Shown: piece by piece, positions 28,701 through 34,451 of the stretch
How the letters are laid out: each line of letters opens with the position of its first letter
Numbering within the stretch: position 1 is the stretch's first letter
Assembly: GCA_019636215.1 (NCBI GenBank)
Contig: JAHBXZ010000013.1
Coordinates: 1-64,000, forward strand
Source of the DNA: Planctomycetota bacterium
GTDB lineage: Bacteria; Planctomycetota; UBA8742; UBA2392
Length of the DNA stretch: 64,000 nucleotides
Direction of reading: 5' to 3'
Program-made: the position numbers and the translations under genes
The notes under the pieces: model-generated
Seen by the model: the letters and a program-made list of their open reading frames with translations, nothing else
Told to the model about the DNA's origin: nothing
Database searches by the model: none

Positions 28701-30448
28701 ATTCATCGCCGGTCAACTTCCGCATTGAGTCGGTCACCAGCGGAACCCTGACCATCAACAGCAGCGCGGTCACGCCGGGCACCACCATCCTTGCATCCGG
28801 CGACCAGTTGGAATGGACGCCAGCCGCCAACGCAAACGGCGTGCTTGCCGCCTTCACGGTTCGCGCATGGGACGGCGCACTGGCCTCTGCAACCGCAGTG
28901 CAGGTCAGCGTGAATGTGACACCCGTGGACGACCCGCCCGAGCTGGTGCTGCCTGCCTCGGGCAGCAGCTTTGTCGACCTGGGTGGAGGCGTGTACCGCC
29001 TGACCATCGACCCGGGTGCGGTGCCATCCGACGCCGTACTGCAGGTGACGGACATCGACAGCGCGTCCGCTGACCTGACGGTGACTCCGCCGGCCTCGCT
29101 GCCGGCAGGCATCACTTCCCCTGCCACGAACCCGGCAGTGACTGCCGGGGCGTTGCTGGCTTTTACCGGAAGCAGCAGCACCACAGACCCGCTGCTGTCG
29201 CCCTATCAATACACATTCACACTGGTGGGGGCTGCCGGGGCCTACACCGTGCAGGTGGTGGTCAACGACCCGCCGCCCCAGCACAGTGTTGCCTCGGGCT
29301 TCGGGCAGGGCAGTGCCGGCAACCCGTACACAACCAGTGTAGGCATTGGCGGCGCGCCGGGTGTGGTGCTGGCCAATGTGTTTGAACTCAACACTGCCCA
29401 GACGATCAGCCAGGTCAGCGCCACGCTGATTTCACCCACGGGCAGCCCGTTCACGGCCGGTTACACCGGCGCGGGCAGCAACGGTGCAATCACGGCACAG
29501 GCCGGCCGCACATTGAACATCGGCGACGTGGGCAACCATGACCTGAGTGTCACAGTGACCGATGGCCAGACCAATGTGGTTGTCTTTGTACGTGTGACGG
29601 TGCTGAACGTCGGCAACGTGCCGCCGACCAGTGGTCTTGCCACGGGCTCTGTGTTCACGGCCGCGGGTGCCAACCAGTTCACGCTTACGGTTGACCCCAA
29701 CGAAACCCTGGCCGATGCAACACTGGTGCTTACCGACGCTGACGGCGACCCGTTGACGCTGACTTCCGTGACCGCGGCGCCGATGGCGCTGGGTGGCATT
29801 GTGCCGCCGGCGATTCTTGTGACGGCCCTGAGTCCGCTTGCCATAAGCTTCACGGGCACGGTGGATCCGTCCTTTGACCCGCAGGATTACATCTACTCGC
29901 TGGTTGTCACGGACAACATTACTGCGCCGGTCACGATTACCGTCACCTTCACCCTGCGCGACCTGGCCCCGGAGCACGTAGCCGGGCCTGACGCCGATGC
30001 GGTTGCCCCCGGCACCGGCAGCAGCGCTGACCCGTACAGGGTTACCGTGCAGGCAGGCCACAACACGCCGCTGGTGATGTCGATAGTGACCGACGCCAAC
30101 ACCGGCCAGACACTTTCGCTGACCGGCGTGAACACCACGGCACAGCCGCTGGTGGCGTACACCTTTGCGCTTGTCGGCACCGGCAACACCGGCGACATCG
30201 TGATCACGCCTGTGGCGCCGCTGGGTGCCGCCGACGTCGGGGTCTGGACGATTGAGTTCTTTGTGACCGACGGAACGAACCCGATTACGATTTTTGTCGA
30301 GATCACCGTGTTGCCGGCGCCGCAAAGCGGCGGCGGCAAGAAGAAGGACAGCGGGTGCTCCACATCCGGCCACTCCGGTAACAGCCTGCTGTGGGTGGCG
30401 CTGGGCGTACTCGGACTGCTGTTCCGGCCACGCCGCCGCAACGCGTAG
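16727..30448 (+). CDS. Giant modular surface protein with propeller-like repeats, beta-helices, cadherin/Ig-like repeats and C-terminal sorting signal
   Basis: This is a 4573-residue exported protein. Residues 1-22 are a signal peptide (NRLALLLTVLTATVALYA). Residues 24-408 are seven repeats of about 55 residues with GNFVVVWQS, YGQRYNS and EFxVN, consistent with a seven-bladed propeller. Residues about 410-790 are Ig/cadherin-like. Residues about 790-1420 and 2167-2960 are two homologous right-handed beta-helix modules (both start with AG.xYGD.P.GPATF.G.DAF and share SIQRG.DAATAGDT). Between and after them are many VNDAPxF-type repeats, an IPT/TIG-like domain near 3085-3170 and a cadherin-like domain near 3175-3280. 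The C-terminus has GGGKKKDSGCS, a hydrophobic helix and RPRRR. Start chosen at the ATG after CGGAG; a longer frame to 16604 would bury the signal peptide. Likely adhesin or surface-layer component. Confidence 0.9.
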   Translation: MSFNRLALLLTVLTATVALYAQPVPVGSEFQVNTFTPNAQALVPAGGCVASNGAGNFVVVWTSNGQDSGATDGVYGQRYNSVGVAQGGEFLVNQTVTNNQSRPAVAMDSAGNFVVVWQSQSATTGLDIFARRYNSVGTALSGEFLVNVEVNNAQQNAAVAMDDDGDFVIVWQALNHPTDASGDGIYARRYNNAGVAQGTEFRVNSTVADDQREPAVAMDANGNFVVVWQSANQDGSGLGIYGQRYDSGGATVGSEFAVNTVTAGDQALPSVAMDAGGAFVVVFESPDVDQKGVFARRYNSAGTPFASEFPVNTTTTGEQRFAAVGMNGAGQFVVAWASPDADLTGVFAQAYTSGGATTGSELPVNTFTTGTQTNPSVALNAAGGFVLGWQSFGQDGSGNGVYAQRYVILGPPSLALNTASADFTEDDPPVILAAASTLTATVPNLSGGFLLVEWATSIQVGDTLLVETTATVRNNGGDIEHDPSGLFSGGETVVGTVPTSGAGSGLAGAQLQISFNANCTPAIAQAVLRSVAFGSVNQDPSQALRVVQFTVDDGVASSTPVTMNLNVTSVPDAPTLTSFTLLFDLEDNPKTITYADLAAAGDQADADSAPIYFRIAALGSGTLLLNGNAALVGDDILPGDNLLWTPPADVFGTHTVASFVAWDGALASATPVDLQVSLAPVNDPPSFTHAGSVSTFAGTGPNTVAAWAGNISAGPANEAGQLLQFNVSVLGTTGTLSFVTAPAVNATTGNLTFETSGEGTAQVEVTLQDDGGGADSSAPELFTITVQGAPTVIWVNPAWAGLNYGDNPSGPATFFGVDAFATLQDAINAAQPGATILLSADTFAGATVNKSLTLQGTTGTVVRGASPALLVSSGSVVSNGIDYEVDSSPTPDDPTVLITGGDLTLSNSVVTESGSFDQAAIRLTGGAILFGAGVVLNRQGAGQLIDHQTTGAIDATGVTLQNNGAAFADNFAVEDAVFHALDSATSGLVTWVSGNVFVTTASGSIQRGIDAATAGDTVHVASGTYTGGQDINKSLTVRGPNAGTHGTSGSRVAEARVAASAILFTVSAPGVIIDGFEFYAFDTLVSRCVATSGLAFSGLDVRNNVFRRDSTTAATGFGAVFAVQVVGDGTQNVTVRRNLVTATLTGPSVTAAFSCGVLLDTTSATVGGATAADGNDIYAFEQDVLSPSAVNLTLWNNTFRGAGAEISSPMAGGLTQIQENTFNLGDPALPQSLLVKFNNTSASVLVSSNLFNNHRIGAVIAAARNVTLTGNTFNNSAAVADYTHVLFSTSWPTGGTPLPVTGCSLDLGGNTFNHVAGPTAGRALDFQNGNSASTIGAISIGASGINTFDGSLPQYIRLQTSTLVAPLFSPATNPAPADFAFNLDASNNLFDGVAPGAMTAAERTALEARVEHKVDNPVLGLVSFGFNNAPTLVGGPYTFTSIAEDNFASGGDEIDMTGILDDVDGPGAGIAVIGADNSNGEWEYSLNNGTSWTAFGTVSGTSAVLLAGDPANVRVRFVPDADFFGTASITIRGWDRFTGNNGDTNVDASQNGIGTAFSANTETVTITVNAVNDAPTFTASNPSAVNEDSGAQTVSGWASGFNPGPANESGQTVAAYIVTNVSNPGLFAVQPAVDASGNLTYTPAADAFGTSTFDVQVQDNGGTANGGVDTSAAQNFTITVNAVNDAPTFTASNPSAVNEDSGAQTVSGWASGFNPGPANESGQAVAAYIVTNVSNPGLFAVQPAVDASGTLTYTPAADAFGTSTFDVQVQDNGGTANGGVDTSAAQNFTITVNAVNDAPSLNAASYNFNSQLEDDTTQTGDDIDLSGDIIDPDGPGTGLAVIGADNSNGQWQFTLTGGGPWTNITGVSATSATLIPSGTNTRIRFIPFADFFGTAAITLRGWDQSGAHTPGQTGVDVSVNGGSTPFSANTAVATITITAVNDAPTFSASNPSAVDEDSGAQTVSGWASGFNPGPANESGQTVAAYIVTNVSNPGLFAVQPAVDASGNLTYTPAADAFGTSTFDVQVQDNGGTANGGVDTSAAQNFTITVNPVNDRPTFTGGANPPVVVQGTVAPTFTGWATGMSVGPTNEFLILGQTLTGFTVTPTGGTLLFTTPPAVSLAGDLSYTVDPSSFGTATFSVLLHDDGGTTPGFDTSLPYVLTIEVLPTPTQVYVDAAFAGLSYGDDPAGPATFYGIDAFDNVQAGIDAVALSGTVTVAAGTYLGATSAKSLTLDLSATPTLRGASPVLAHSSGTLTVIGGVLDQNTAFPTVALSGGTLILNGVTVLESSVGDFAAIEVTGGTLDISTSGGNTVRVRGIGGLLIDNNHTANISAVGAVANVWQEDATTFSTAVLADNFAIEDRVAHATDAAGRGFVLWNSGHVYVTTSSASIQRGVDAATAGDTLHVAAGEFAGVVLIDRALTVEGAGAGQDADVRFAAFTGGKASTAAETVVTAANNKPLDPNPNAEDLIRVTASNVTIDGLVIDGNNPALGASALQINGVEIHARYGITNIGATNSFNPVDNLMVRHCVLQNFGWRGVSVANNGPVTHGTVRENVIRNFRSQGVYTQTNAYLDIQDNTIDVPGSGVGLHWQNFSAGRAGNAVTHWRDNRISVGVNATGIHQNLTVGSASPLNIEGNLVNADAAATFADPFTIGINVWSLQGNTSTTLVNNIVGASGGQFARGINLWDLPTTTSLSITGGSVGNSGAGVHLDNVDLFLLQGAATHVTVSGLTVAATCETGVLLRSATVLTWDDTLLTLSVVTPAGNNVSMSMTGCTIAGSVEGIRVETDSTFTAALQLSGGSITGDLGLHVLGAQASASVSQTAITGSVFEGVLVDGGTAGISASTLSAGSVGLDLQNGGSLSVFANNTISAWGVAGIRVGATAGGIAAINDNAFTGTGLALENLSATAVNAQNNWWGSPTGPTEASNPGGTGGSVTSLALVGYTPWWASGSDISVAPGFQGGDTVFSPSGEARHAIPTELAWVQQPLSPQVALVNFVPAPALRAQDSSGYLGFNFNGSVFLGFSSNPVGATTAGGTVNALDGLVSFGSFSVSLGGVFTFQGFAVGPLGNINSPVSGLVFVNNPAPVLVSVVPDWANAGSGSILLTLTGSGFNSQSQSRWNGGNRATLYVNANTLMMALTSADLAAPGTNSIEVNNGTPGGGTSNPLDFTTNGVPSAINLTSSTVAENLPANTLVGTLSVVDAFPALDTHSLALVFGAGSSGNGSFTLVGNEVRTTASFDFEAQSSYSIRVRATDTFGAWLEAVFVISITNVNEAPVAVADTYNATEDSTLTVNPSQGVIGNDSDPDGTTPTAVLSTAPVPAAAVSVFGLNADGSFSLTPVLNFNGTITFSYHAFDGALSSAPVVVTLNFASVNDAPVAANDSYGANEDVALQVNAAAGVLANDSDLHAGAPGENNTPLTAVLVSNTSSGTISLNADGSFTYTPFANFSGADSFTYRTLDSLGAQSGVATVTINVSAVNDSPVLNAASYSFNSQLEDDTAQIGDDIDLSGDVTDVDGPGTGLAVYGADNTNGQWEFTLSGGAPWTALTGLSPATARLIPSGALTRIRFVPAADFFGAAAIQFRAWDKSTGSDGQAGVDITVHGGSTAFSANTAVATINILPVNDAPTLTTVSTLTGGVEDTAFTVFYSALAAAADEADIDSSTISFRIESVSTGSLVLNGSAVVPGTSVFGAGDQLVWTPAADANGVLAAFTVVAWDGALASATPVQVSVNVASVNDTPSFTKGSDPGVSEDSGLQTIAGWATAVSAGPADESGQSLTFVVTGNSNSALFAVQPAVSATGTLTFTPAADAFGTAQVTIVLQDNGGGADTSAPQTFVITVSAVNDAPTLTAVSTLNGAVEDTPFVIFYSTLLAQADEADIDSAPVNFRIESVTSGTLTMNGGAIALGTTIFAAGDQLEWTPAANANGVLAAFMIRAWDGALASATDVQVNVSVGAANDAPTLTTVSTLTGATEDTQFVIPFATLAAAADEADVDSSPVNFRIESVTSGTLTINSSAVTPGTTILASGDQLEWTPAANANGVLAAFTVRAWDGALASATAVQVSVNVTPVDDPPELVLPASGSSFVDLGGGVYRLTIDPGAVPSDAVLQVTDIDSASADLTVTPPASLPAGITSPATNPAVTAGALLAFTGSSSTTDPLLSPYQYTFTLVGAAGAYTVQVVVNDPPPQHSVASGFGQGSAGNPYTTSVGIGGAPGVVLANVFELNTAQTISQVSATLISPTGSPFTAGYTGAGSNGAITAQAGRTLNIGDVGNHDLSVTVTDGQTNVVVFVRVTVLNVGNVPPTSGLATGSVFTAAGANQFTLTVDPNETLADATLVLTDADGDPLTLTSVTAAPMALGGIVPPAILVTALSPLAISFTGTVDPSFDPQDYIYSLVVTDNITAPVTITVTFTLRDLAPEHVAGPDADAVAPGTGSSADPYRVTVQAGHNTPLVMSIVTDANTGQTLSLTGVNTTAQPLVAYTFALVGTGNTGDIVITPVAPLGAADVGVWTIEFFVTDGTNPITIFVEITVLPAPQSGGGKKKDSGCSTSGHSGNSLLWVALGVLGLLFRPRRRNA
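21437..22108 (+). repeat. Two tandem near-identical 336-bp coding repeats
   Basis: Two in-frame copies of a 112-residue module (VNDAPTFTASNPSAVNED start) occupy 21437-21772 and 21773-22108. They encode residues 1571-1682 and 1683-1794 of the giant protein. They differ by only a few bases, mostly synonymous, plus T/A and N/T substitutions (GQTVAA/GQAVAA, SGNL/SGTL), indicating recent duplication. Confidence 0.9.
22544..22879 (+). repeat. Third near-identical copy of the 336-bp module
   Basis: This encodes residues 1940-2051 of the giant protein. It is separated from copies 1 and 2 by a divergent module of about 145 residues. It starts VNDAPTFSASNPSAVDED and otherwise follows the first copy closely, so repeat homogenisation has acted across the intervening module. 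Confidence 0.85.
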
Positions 30449-30470
30449 TGCGGCGCAAGAACCGTCACGC

Positions 30471-30507
30471 AAGAAAACGGCCCGGGAATCTCCCGGGCCG
30501 TTTTCTT
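30471..30507. terminator. Bidirectional terminator between convergent genes
   Basis: A perfect 17-bp inverted repeat (30471-30487 with 30491-30507, 3-base loop) has A-rich and T-rich ends, so it reads as a GC stem followed by TTTTCTT on either strand. It separates the giant surface-protein gene (+) from the radical SAM gene (-). Confidence 0.92.
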
Positions 30508-30523
30508 GCCACTGGTGATCGGG

Positions 30524-32098
30524 TCAGTTCTTGGACTGCTTCTGCAGCACTTCCTCAAGCTTTTCGTCGCTGACCTGCGTCAGGTCTGCGGCCTGGGTCT
30601 TCATGTCCTGGTGTTCCACGGCGCGCGACAGAACCTCGGCGCGTGTGGCACCGGACTTCTTGCCCTTGAATGGCTTGCTGAGCAGCGTGTAGATGTCCTT
30701 CAGCGGCATGAAGCGCAAGAAGCGCCGCAGCAGCGTAAAGGTCTGGATCGGGTGCCTGAACAGCTTGATGTAAAACAGCTTGCGCAGGCCCTTGGCGCGG
30801 GCGTCGTTGATGTCAGGGCCCTTCATGCAGGTCGGGTCGATCTCGCTGCACTTGAAGTACTTGTACCAGTCCTCCTGGTCATTCACCAAACCGCGCGTCA
30901 TGTATTCGTGCCACAGCGGCGTGCCGCGATACACGCACAGCCGGTTGAAGCCGAACGTGTCCAGCGGCAGGCGCGCGGCGAAGCTGAATGTCTTTTCCAT
31001 GTCTTCTTTGGTTTCGCCGGGACTGCCCACGACGAAAAAGCCGTGCACGATTTCTATGCCGGCCTTCTTGGCGTTCTTGACGGCGACTTCAATCTGCTCC
31101 AGTGTCTGCTGCTTCTTCAGGCGATCCAGAATTCTCTGGCTGCCGCTTTCAATACCGAACATGATCGTGCGGCAGTTGGCCTTGGCCATCAGCGGAAACA
31201 GGCTCTGCACAACGCTGTCCACGCGGCCTTCCACACCCCACTTGATCTTGATGCCTTCCTTGATGATGCCGTTGCAGATGGCCTCAATGCGCTTGGGCTG
31301 CAGCAGAAAGTGGTCGTCCACGAAGTACACGGCGCCGTAGCCCTTGGACTGCAGGTCCTTCATTTCGGCGACTACGCTTTCGGGGCTGCGCGAGCGCCAC
31401 TTGCCCTCGTTGAAGATCGGGATGTCGCAGAAAATGCACGGCCACGGGCAGCCGCGCGAAGTCTGCATGGTCGTAAAGCGGTCGCGTGACAGCACCACCG
31501 GAACGTCCAGCGGCATCGATTCCACAAAATCCAGCTTCAACGAATCGCGGTCCGGGATCGGCCACTGGTCCAGGGCGCGTTCGAGCTTGCGGTCGGTGTT
31601 ATGGACAATCTTGCCGTCTTTGGCCCAGGTCAGGCCCTGCACACCGCTGGGGTCGTTCAGGTTCTTCAGCAGGTCCAGAATCAGCTGTTCGCCGTCGCCG
31701 CGGCACACAAAGTCCACGTACGGGCACTGTTCTTTCACCTGCAGGGCGTTCAACGATGCAAACACGCCGCCAAAGGCCAGCTTGGCCTCGGGCCAGGCGG
31801 CGCGGATCGCGCGGGCCTGGATCTTGGCGTAGGGATAGCTGGTGGTGCTCAGAAAGCTCATGCCCACAAGGTCGGGTTTGGATTCGACCACGGCCTTGGT
31901 GATAAACTCCATGGGTGTTTCAGGGTTGGCCTGGTCGTACATCACGCACTCATGGCCTGCCTGCTTGAGAACGGCCGAAAGGCACATGATGCCGATGGGC
32001 GGAAAACCCATGATTTCAGGGTTTCCCCACTTGCTGCGACGACCCTCCTGGATGGCATAAAACTGCGGGTCACGGATATGGATCAGCGCTACGCGCAT
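30524..32098 (-). CDS. B12-binding-domain radical SAM protein
   Basis: This 524-residue cytosolic iron-sulfur enzyme has an N-terminal cobalamin-binding-like domain at about residues 30-150 (GIMCLSAVLKQAGHE, LVGMSFLSTTSYPYAK, AFGGVFASLNALQ). The classic DxHxxG cobalamin ligand motif is not evident. The radical SAM core starts with SRGCPWPCIFCDIP, a CxxxCxxC cluster motif near residue 220. It continues with MFGIESGSQRILD and HGFFVVGSPGETKED. The layout resembles BchE/HpnJ-type enzymes that modify lipids, tetrapyrroles or carbon chains. It is a single gene with no biosynthetic neighbours, so the substrate cannot be inferred. Family call is firm. Confidence 0.92.
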   Translation of the reverse strand: MRVALIHIRDPQFYAIQEGRRSKWGNPEIMGFPPIGIMCLSAVLKQAGHECVMYDQANPETPMEFITKAVVESKPDLVGMSFLSTTSYPYAKIQARAIRAAWPEAKLAFGGVFASLNALQVKEQCPYVDFVCRGDGEQLILDLLKNLNDPSGVQGLTWAKDGKIVHNTDRKLERALDQWPIPDRDSLKLDFVESMPLDVPVVLSRDRFTTMQTSRGCPWPCIFCDIPIFNEGKWRSRSPESVVAEMKDLQSKGYGAVYFVDDHFLLQPKRIEAICNGIIKEGIKIKWGVEGRVDSVVQSLFPLMAKANCRTIMFGIESGSQRILDRLKKQQTLEQIEVAVKNAKKAGIEIVHGFFVVGSPGETKEDMEKTFSFAARLPLDTFGFNRLCVYRGTPLWHEYMTRGLVNDQEDWYKYFKCSEIDPTCMKGPDINDARAKGLRKLFYIKLFRHPIQTFTLLRRFLRFMPLKDIYTLLSKPFKGKKSGATRAEVLSRAVEHQDMKTQAADLTQVSDEKLEEVLQKQSKN

Positions 32099-32213
32099 AG
32101 GCGAACCTCTTTGGTCAGGCAGACTTGCTAGGGAATGGCTGTGTCAGGCAATGGATACTGACAGTATTCACGACGAAACACCACGAAAACTTGGCGGCAT
32201 GCGCAGGCAGTTG

Positions 32214-34295
32214 TTAGTCGCGCGGTTCGCCATCGACGATCTTGCCCGCATCGCGCCAGGCCATGGCGTCCTGATAGTGACGATAGTGGACTTTCTCGTG
32301 GATGCTTACCACCAGGATGTTCAGGCGTCGCACTTCATTGGCACGACTGATTTGTTCCAGGATGCCCAGGCTGGTGGGCTCGCCGTCTGACAGCAGCACA
32401 ATGGTGTCGGCCTGGGCGCGCTTGATGGCGTCAATCACCGCCGCCTGGATGTCCGTGCCACCCTGCGGCTGGGTGGACAGCAACCAGTTCACGGCCTTGC
32501 GACGTTCTTCGGTGCTGTTGGTAGTCTGGGCCTGCGCGTAGGACAGCAGATCCGTGTTGAACAGCAGCAGGCCGAACTTTGCTCCCGTGCTCATGCCGTC
32601 CAGCGCGGCGGAAACTTCGCAGGCCGCCACATACATGCGGGGCAGAAAACCGTCGCGCACACTGCGGCTGACTTCGGGGCGGCGCGTCAGCACATCCTGT
32701 TTGCGCGTCGGAAAGTCAGGCCGGCTGGGTTCGCGGCTTACGGCGCTGATCATGCTGATGCTGCGGTCAAGGCAGAACACCACGTTGGTGGAATCAAGTT
32801 CGAGCCCGTAAAAGGTGGCGGCGGTTTTCTGCTTCATGCGCTTGTAGGGCACGCCGCGCAGGCTCTCGCGGCGGCGCTCCAGCGGCGTGAAGTCGCCGTT
32901 CTCGGCCAGGAACTTTTCCCATTTGTCGATGGCGTCGCCGTGGTCCTGGCCGGTCAGGTCAACCAGCAGGGCAATCGCCTCGGCGAACAGACGCCCGTCG
33001 CCCTGGGTCTTGGCAAGTTCCAGCACCGGCCCAGCGGCTTTGTGCGGCCTCAGCCGCAGAAGGTAGTCCAGCGCCGCGGAAACCACATACCAGCTGTCGT
33101 CCTTCAGCAGTTCCAGGGCGCGCAGGCCGTGATCGGCAATGCCCGCGCGGCCGGCGGACAGGATTGCGGCCGCGCGCCGCAAGGGTTGATCGGATTTCAG
33201 CCACTCCATGACCCGGGCCTCGAACTTCGACTTCGCGGCACCGGTGGTCGCGCAGGTCAGCAGGGTGTGAATCTGCACGTCTTCGCTGGCGTGGGCCAGC
33301 AAAGGTTCGAGGGCGGCATCCGCGGCCTTGAGCTCGGCTCCTTCCAGACGTTTGGGCGCGCGCTGCAGCACCCGCAGGCCATTGATGATGACATCTGGTT
33401 CATCAGCACCCAGCCAGCGTTCCGCCGTGGCAAGACGAGCCTGGCCGCGGCTGTGGCCTACCAGCCACCAGCCGGTTTCGATGTCCAGCGACTTGTGCAG
33501 GCCGGGCAGCGCCTCGGCCACGGCATCGTGCGTTGCCTGCAGGCGGATGCGCGCCAGCAGGCTGCCGAACAGGTGGGGGCGTTCGCCGGGTTTCATCGCC
33601 AGCGGCTTGCGCGCGTGAACCAGCACCTGCTTGACGGCCGCCGTTTCCAGGTCGGTGCCGACGGCCGCATGGGCCGCGCCGGCGGCGTCTTCCAGCCCGG
33701 CGAGTTTTTCAATTGCGTCAACGCCGCGTTTGTCGCCGGCGGCAATCATGCGAAAGGCTGCCGCACGCCGCGCGGGGCCGTTCTTGCCGGTCTGGGCAAC
33801 CGCGTCGACGGTGGACCAGCAGTCCGGGGTATTGATGTCGCACAGCGCCAGCACGGCGCTTTCGGCCACAACATCGTCGCCCATGGCCAACTTGCGCAGT
33901 TCATTGACTGTCGCCTTGTCACTGTACTGGCCCAGCCAGCGCACGATCACGGCCTTGCGGGCTGGTGTTTGCGCGCGGCCGACAAGCTTCAGCAGGTCTT
34001 TGGCGTCGGCCGGGTCACCGTGGCGGGCAAGCTCGCGGGCGGCAAAGCCCGCGGTGTCGTCGTCGGCTTCGGTCTGGATCACTTCCTGAAGAAAGTCGGA
34101 TACGCTGGATTCCGGCAACCGCCCGAGTTCCGTCAGCAACGGCAGCTTCTGGGCCTTGGTGTGCTTCTTCCAGTCCTTCTTGATTTCGCGAACGCGGGCT
34201 TTGGCGGCCTTGGCGGCCTCACCATCCAGTTTCTGGGAAAGCGCCGGCGCAAAGGGCACCAGCAACAGAAGCAGAGTCAGCAGTAACCTGGGCAA
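32214..34295 (-). CDS. Exported HEAT-repeat protein with C-terminal von Willebrand A domain
   Basis: This 693-residue protein starts with a signal peptide (PRLLLTLLLLLVPFAPALS). Residues about 30-460 are helical HEAT-like repeats (ARELARHGDPADAKDLL, AESAVLALCDI, RRAAAILSAGRAG). Residues about 490-690 form a vWA domain with an intact metal site: DRSIS (DxSxS), the threonine in QGGTDIQAA and the aspartate in LLSDGEPT. Such proteins assemble protein complexes through metal-dependent ligand binding in the periplasm or at the surface. It is divergent from the DUF1549 gene over 156 bp; the radical SAM gene follows after 115 bp. Confidence 0.85.
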   Translation of the reverse strand: MPRLLLTLLLLLVPFAPALSQKLDGEAAKAAKARVREIKKDWKKHTKAQKLPLLTELGRLPESSVSDFLQEVIQTEADDDTAGFAARELARHGDPADAKDLLKLVGRAQTPARKAVIVRWLGQYSDKATVNELRKLAMGDDVVAESAVLALCDINTPDCWSTVDAVAQTGKNGPARRAAAFRMIAAGDKRGVDAIEKLAGLEDAAGAAHAAVGTDLETAAVKQVLVHARKPLAMKPGERPHLFGSLLARIRLQATHDAVAEALPGLHKSLDIETGWWLVGHSRGQARLATAERWLGADEPDVIINGLRVLQRAPKRLEGAELKAADAALEPLLAHASEDVQIHTLLTCATTGAAKSKFEARVMEWLKSDQPLRRAAAILSAGRAGIADHGLRALELLKDDSWYVVSAALDYLLRLRPHKAAGPVLELAKTQGDGRLFAEAIALLVDLTGQDHGDAIDKWEKFLAENGDFTPLERRRESLRGVPYKRMKQKTAATFYGLELDSTNVVFCLDRSISMISAVSREPSRPDFPTRKQDVLTRRPEVSRSVRDGFLPRMYVAACEVSAALDGMSTGAKFGLLLFNTDLLSYAQAQTTNSTEERRKAVNWLLSTQPQGGTDIQAAVIDAIKRAQADTIVLLSDGEPTSLGILEQISRANEVRRLNILVVSIHEKVHYRHYQDAMAWRDAGKIVDGEPRD

Positions 34296-34389
34296 GGTTG
34301 AGTCCTTGGTATGGCGGGGGCCTTACAGTGGGTGGCCCATGCCATGGCAAGGTTACCAGCGAAATCCTTGAAGGGTAAAGGATTGCCCT

Positions 34390-34418
34390 TTCAACAATGC
34401 GCCCCGGACGCCTACAAT
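34390..34418 (+). promoter_or_regulatory. Possible promoter of the DUF1549/DUF1501 operon
   Basis: TTTCAA (34390-34395) and TACAAT (34413-34418) are separated by 17 bp and lie 34 bp before the chosen ATG. The -10 is good and the -35 is poor. This rests on pattern only. Confidence 0.3.
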
Positions 34419-34451
34419 GCGGGCCCCTGCCTGCCCCCTTGGTGCGGATCC

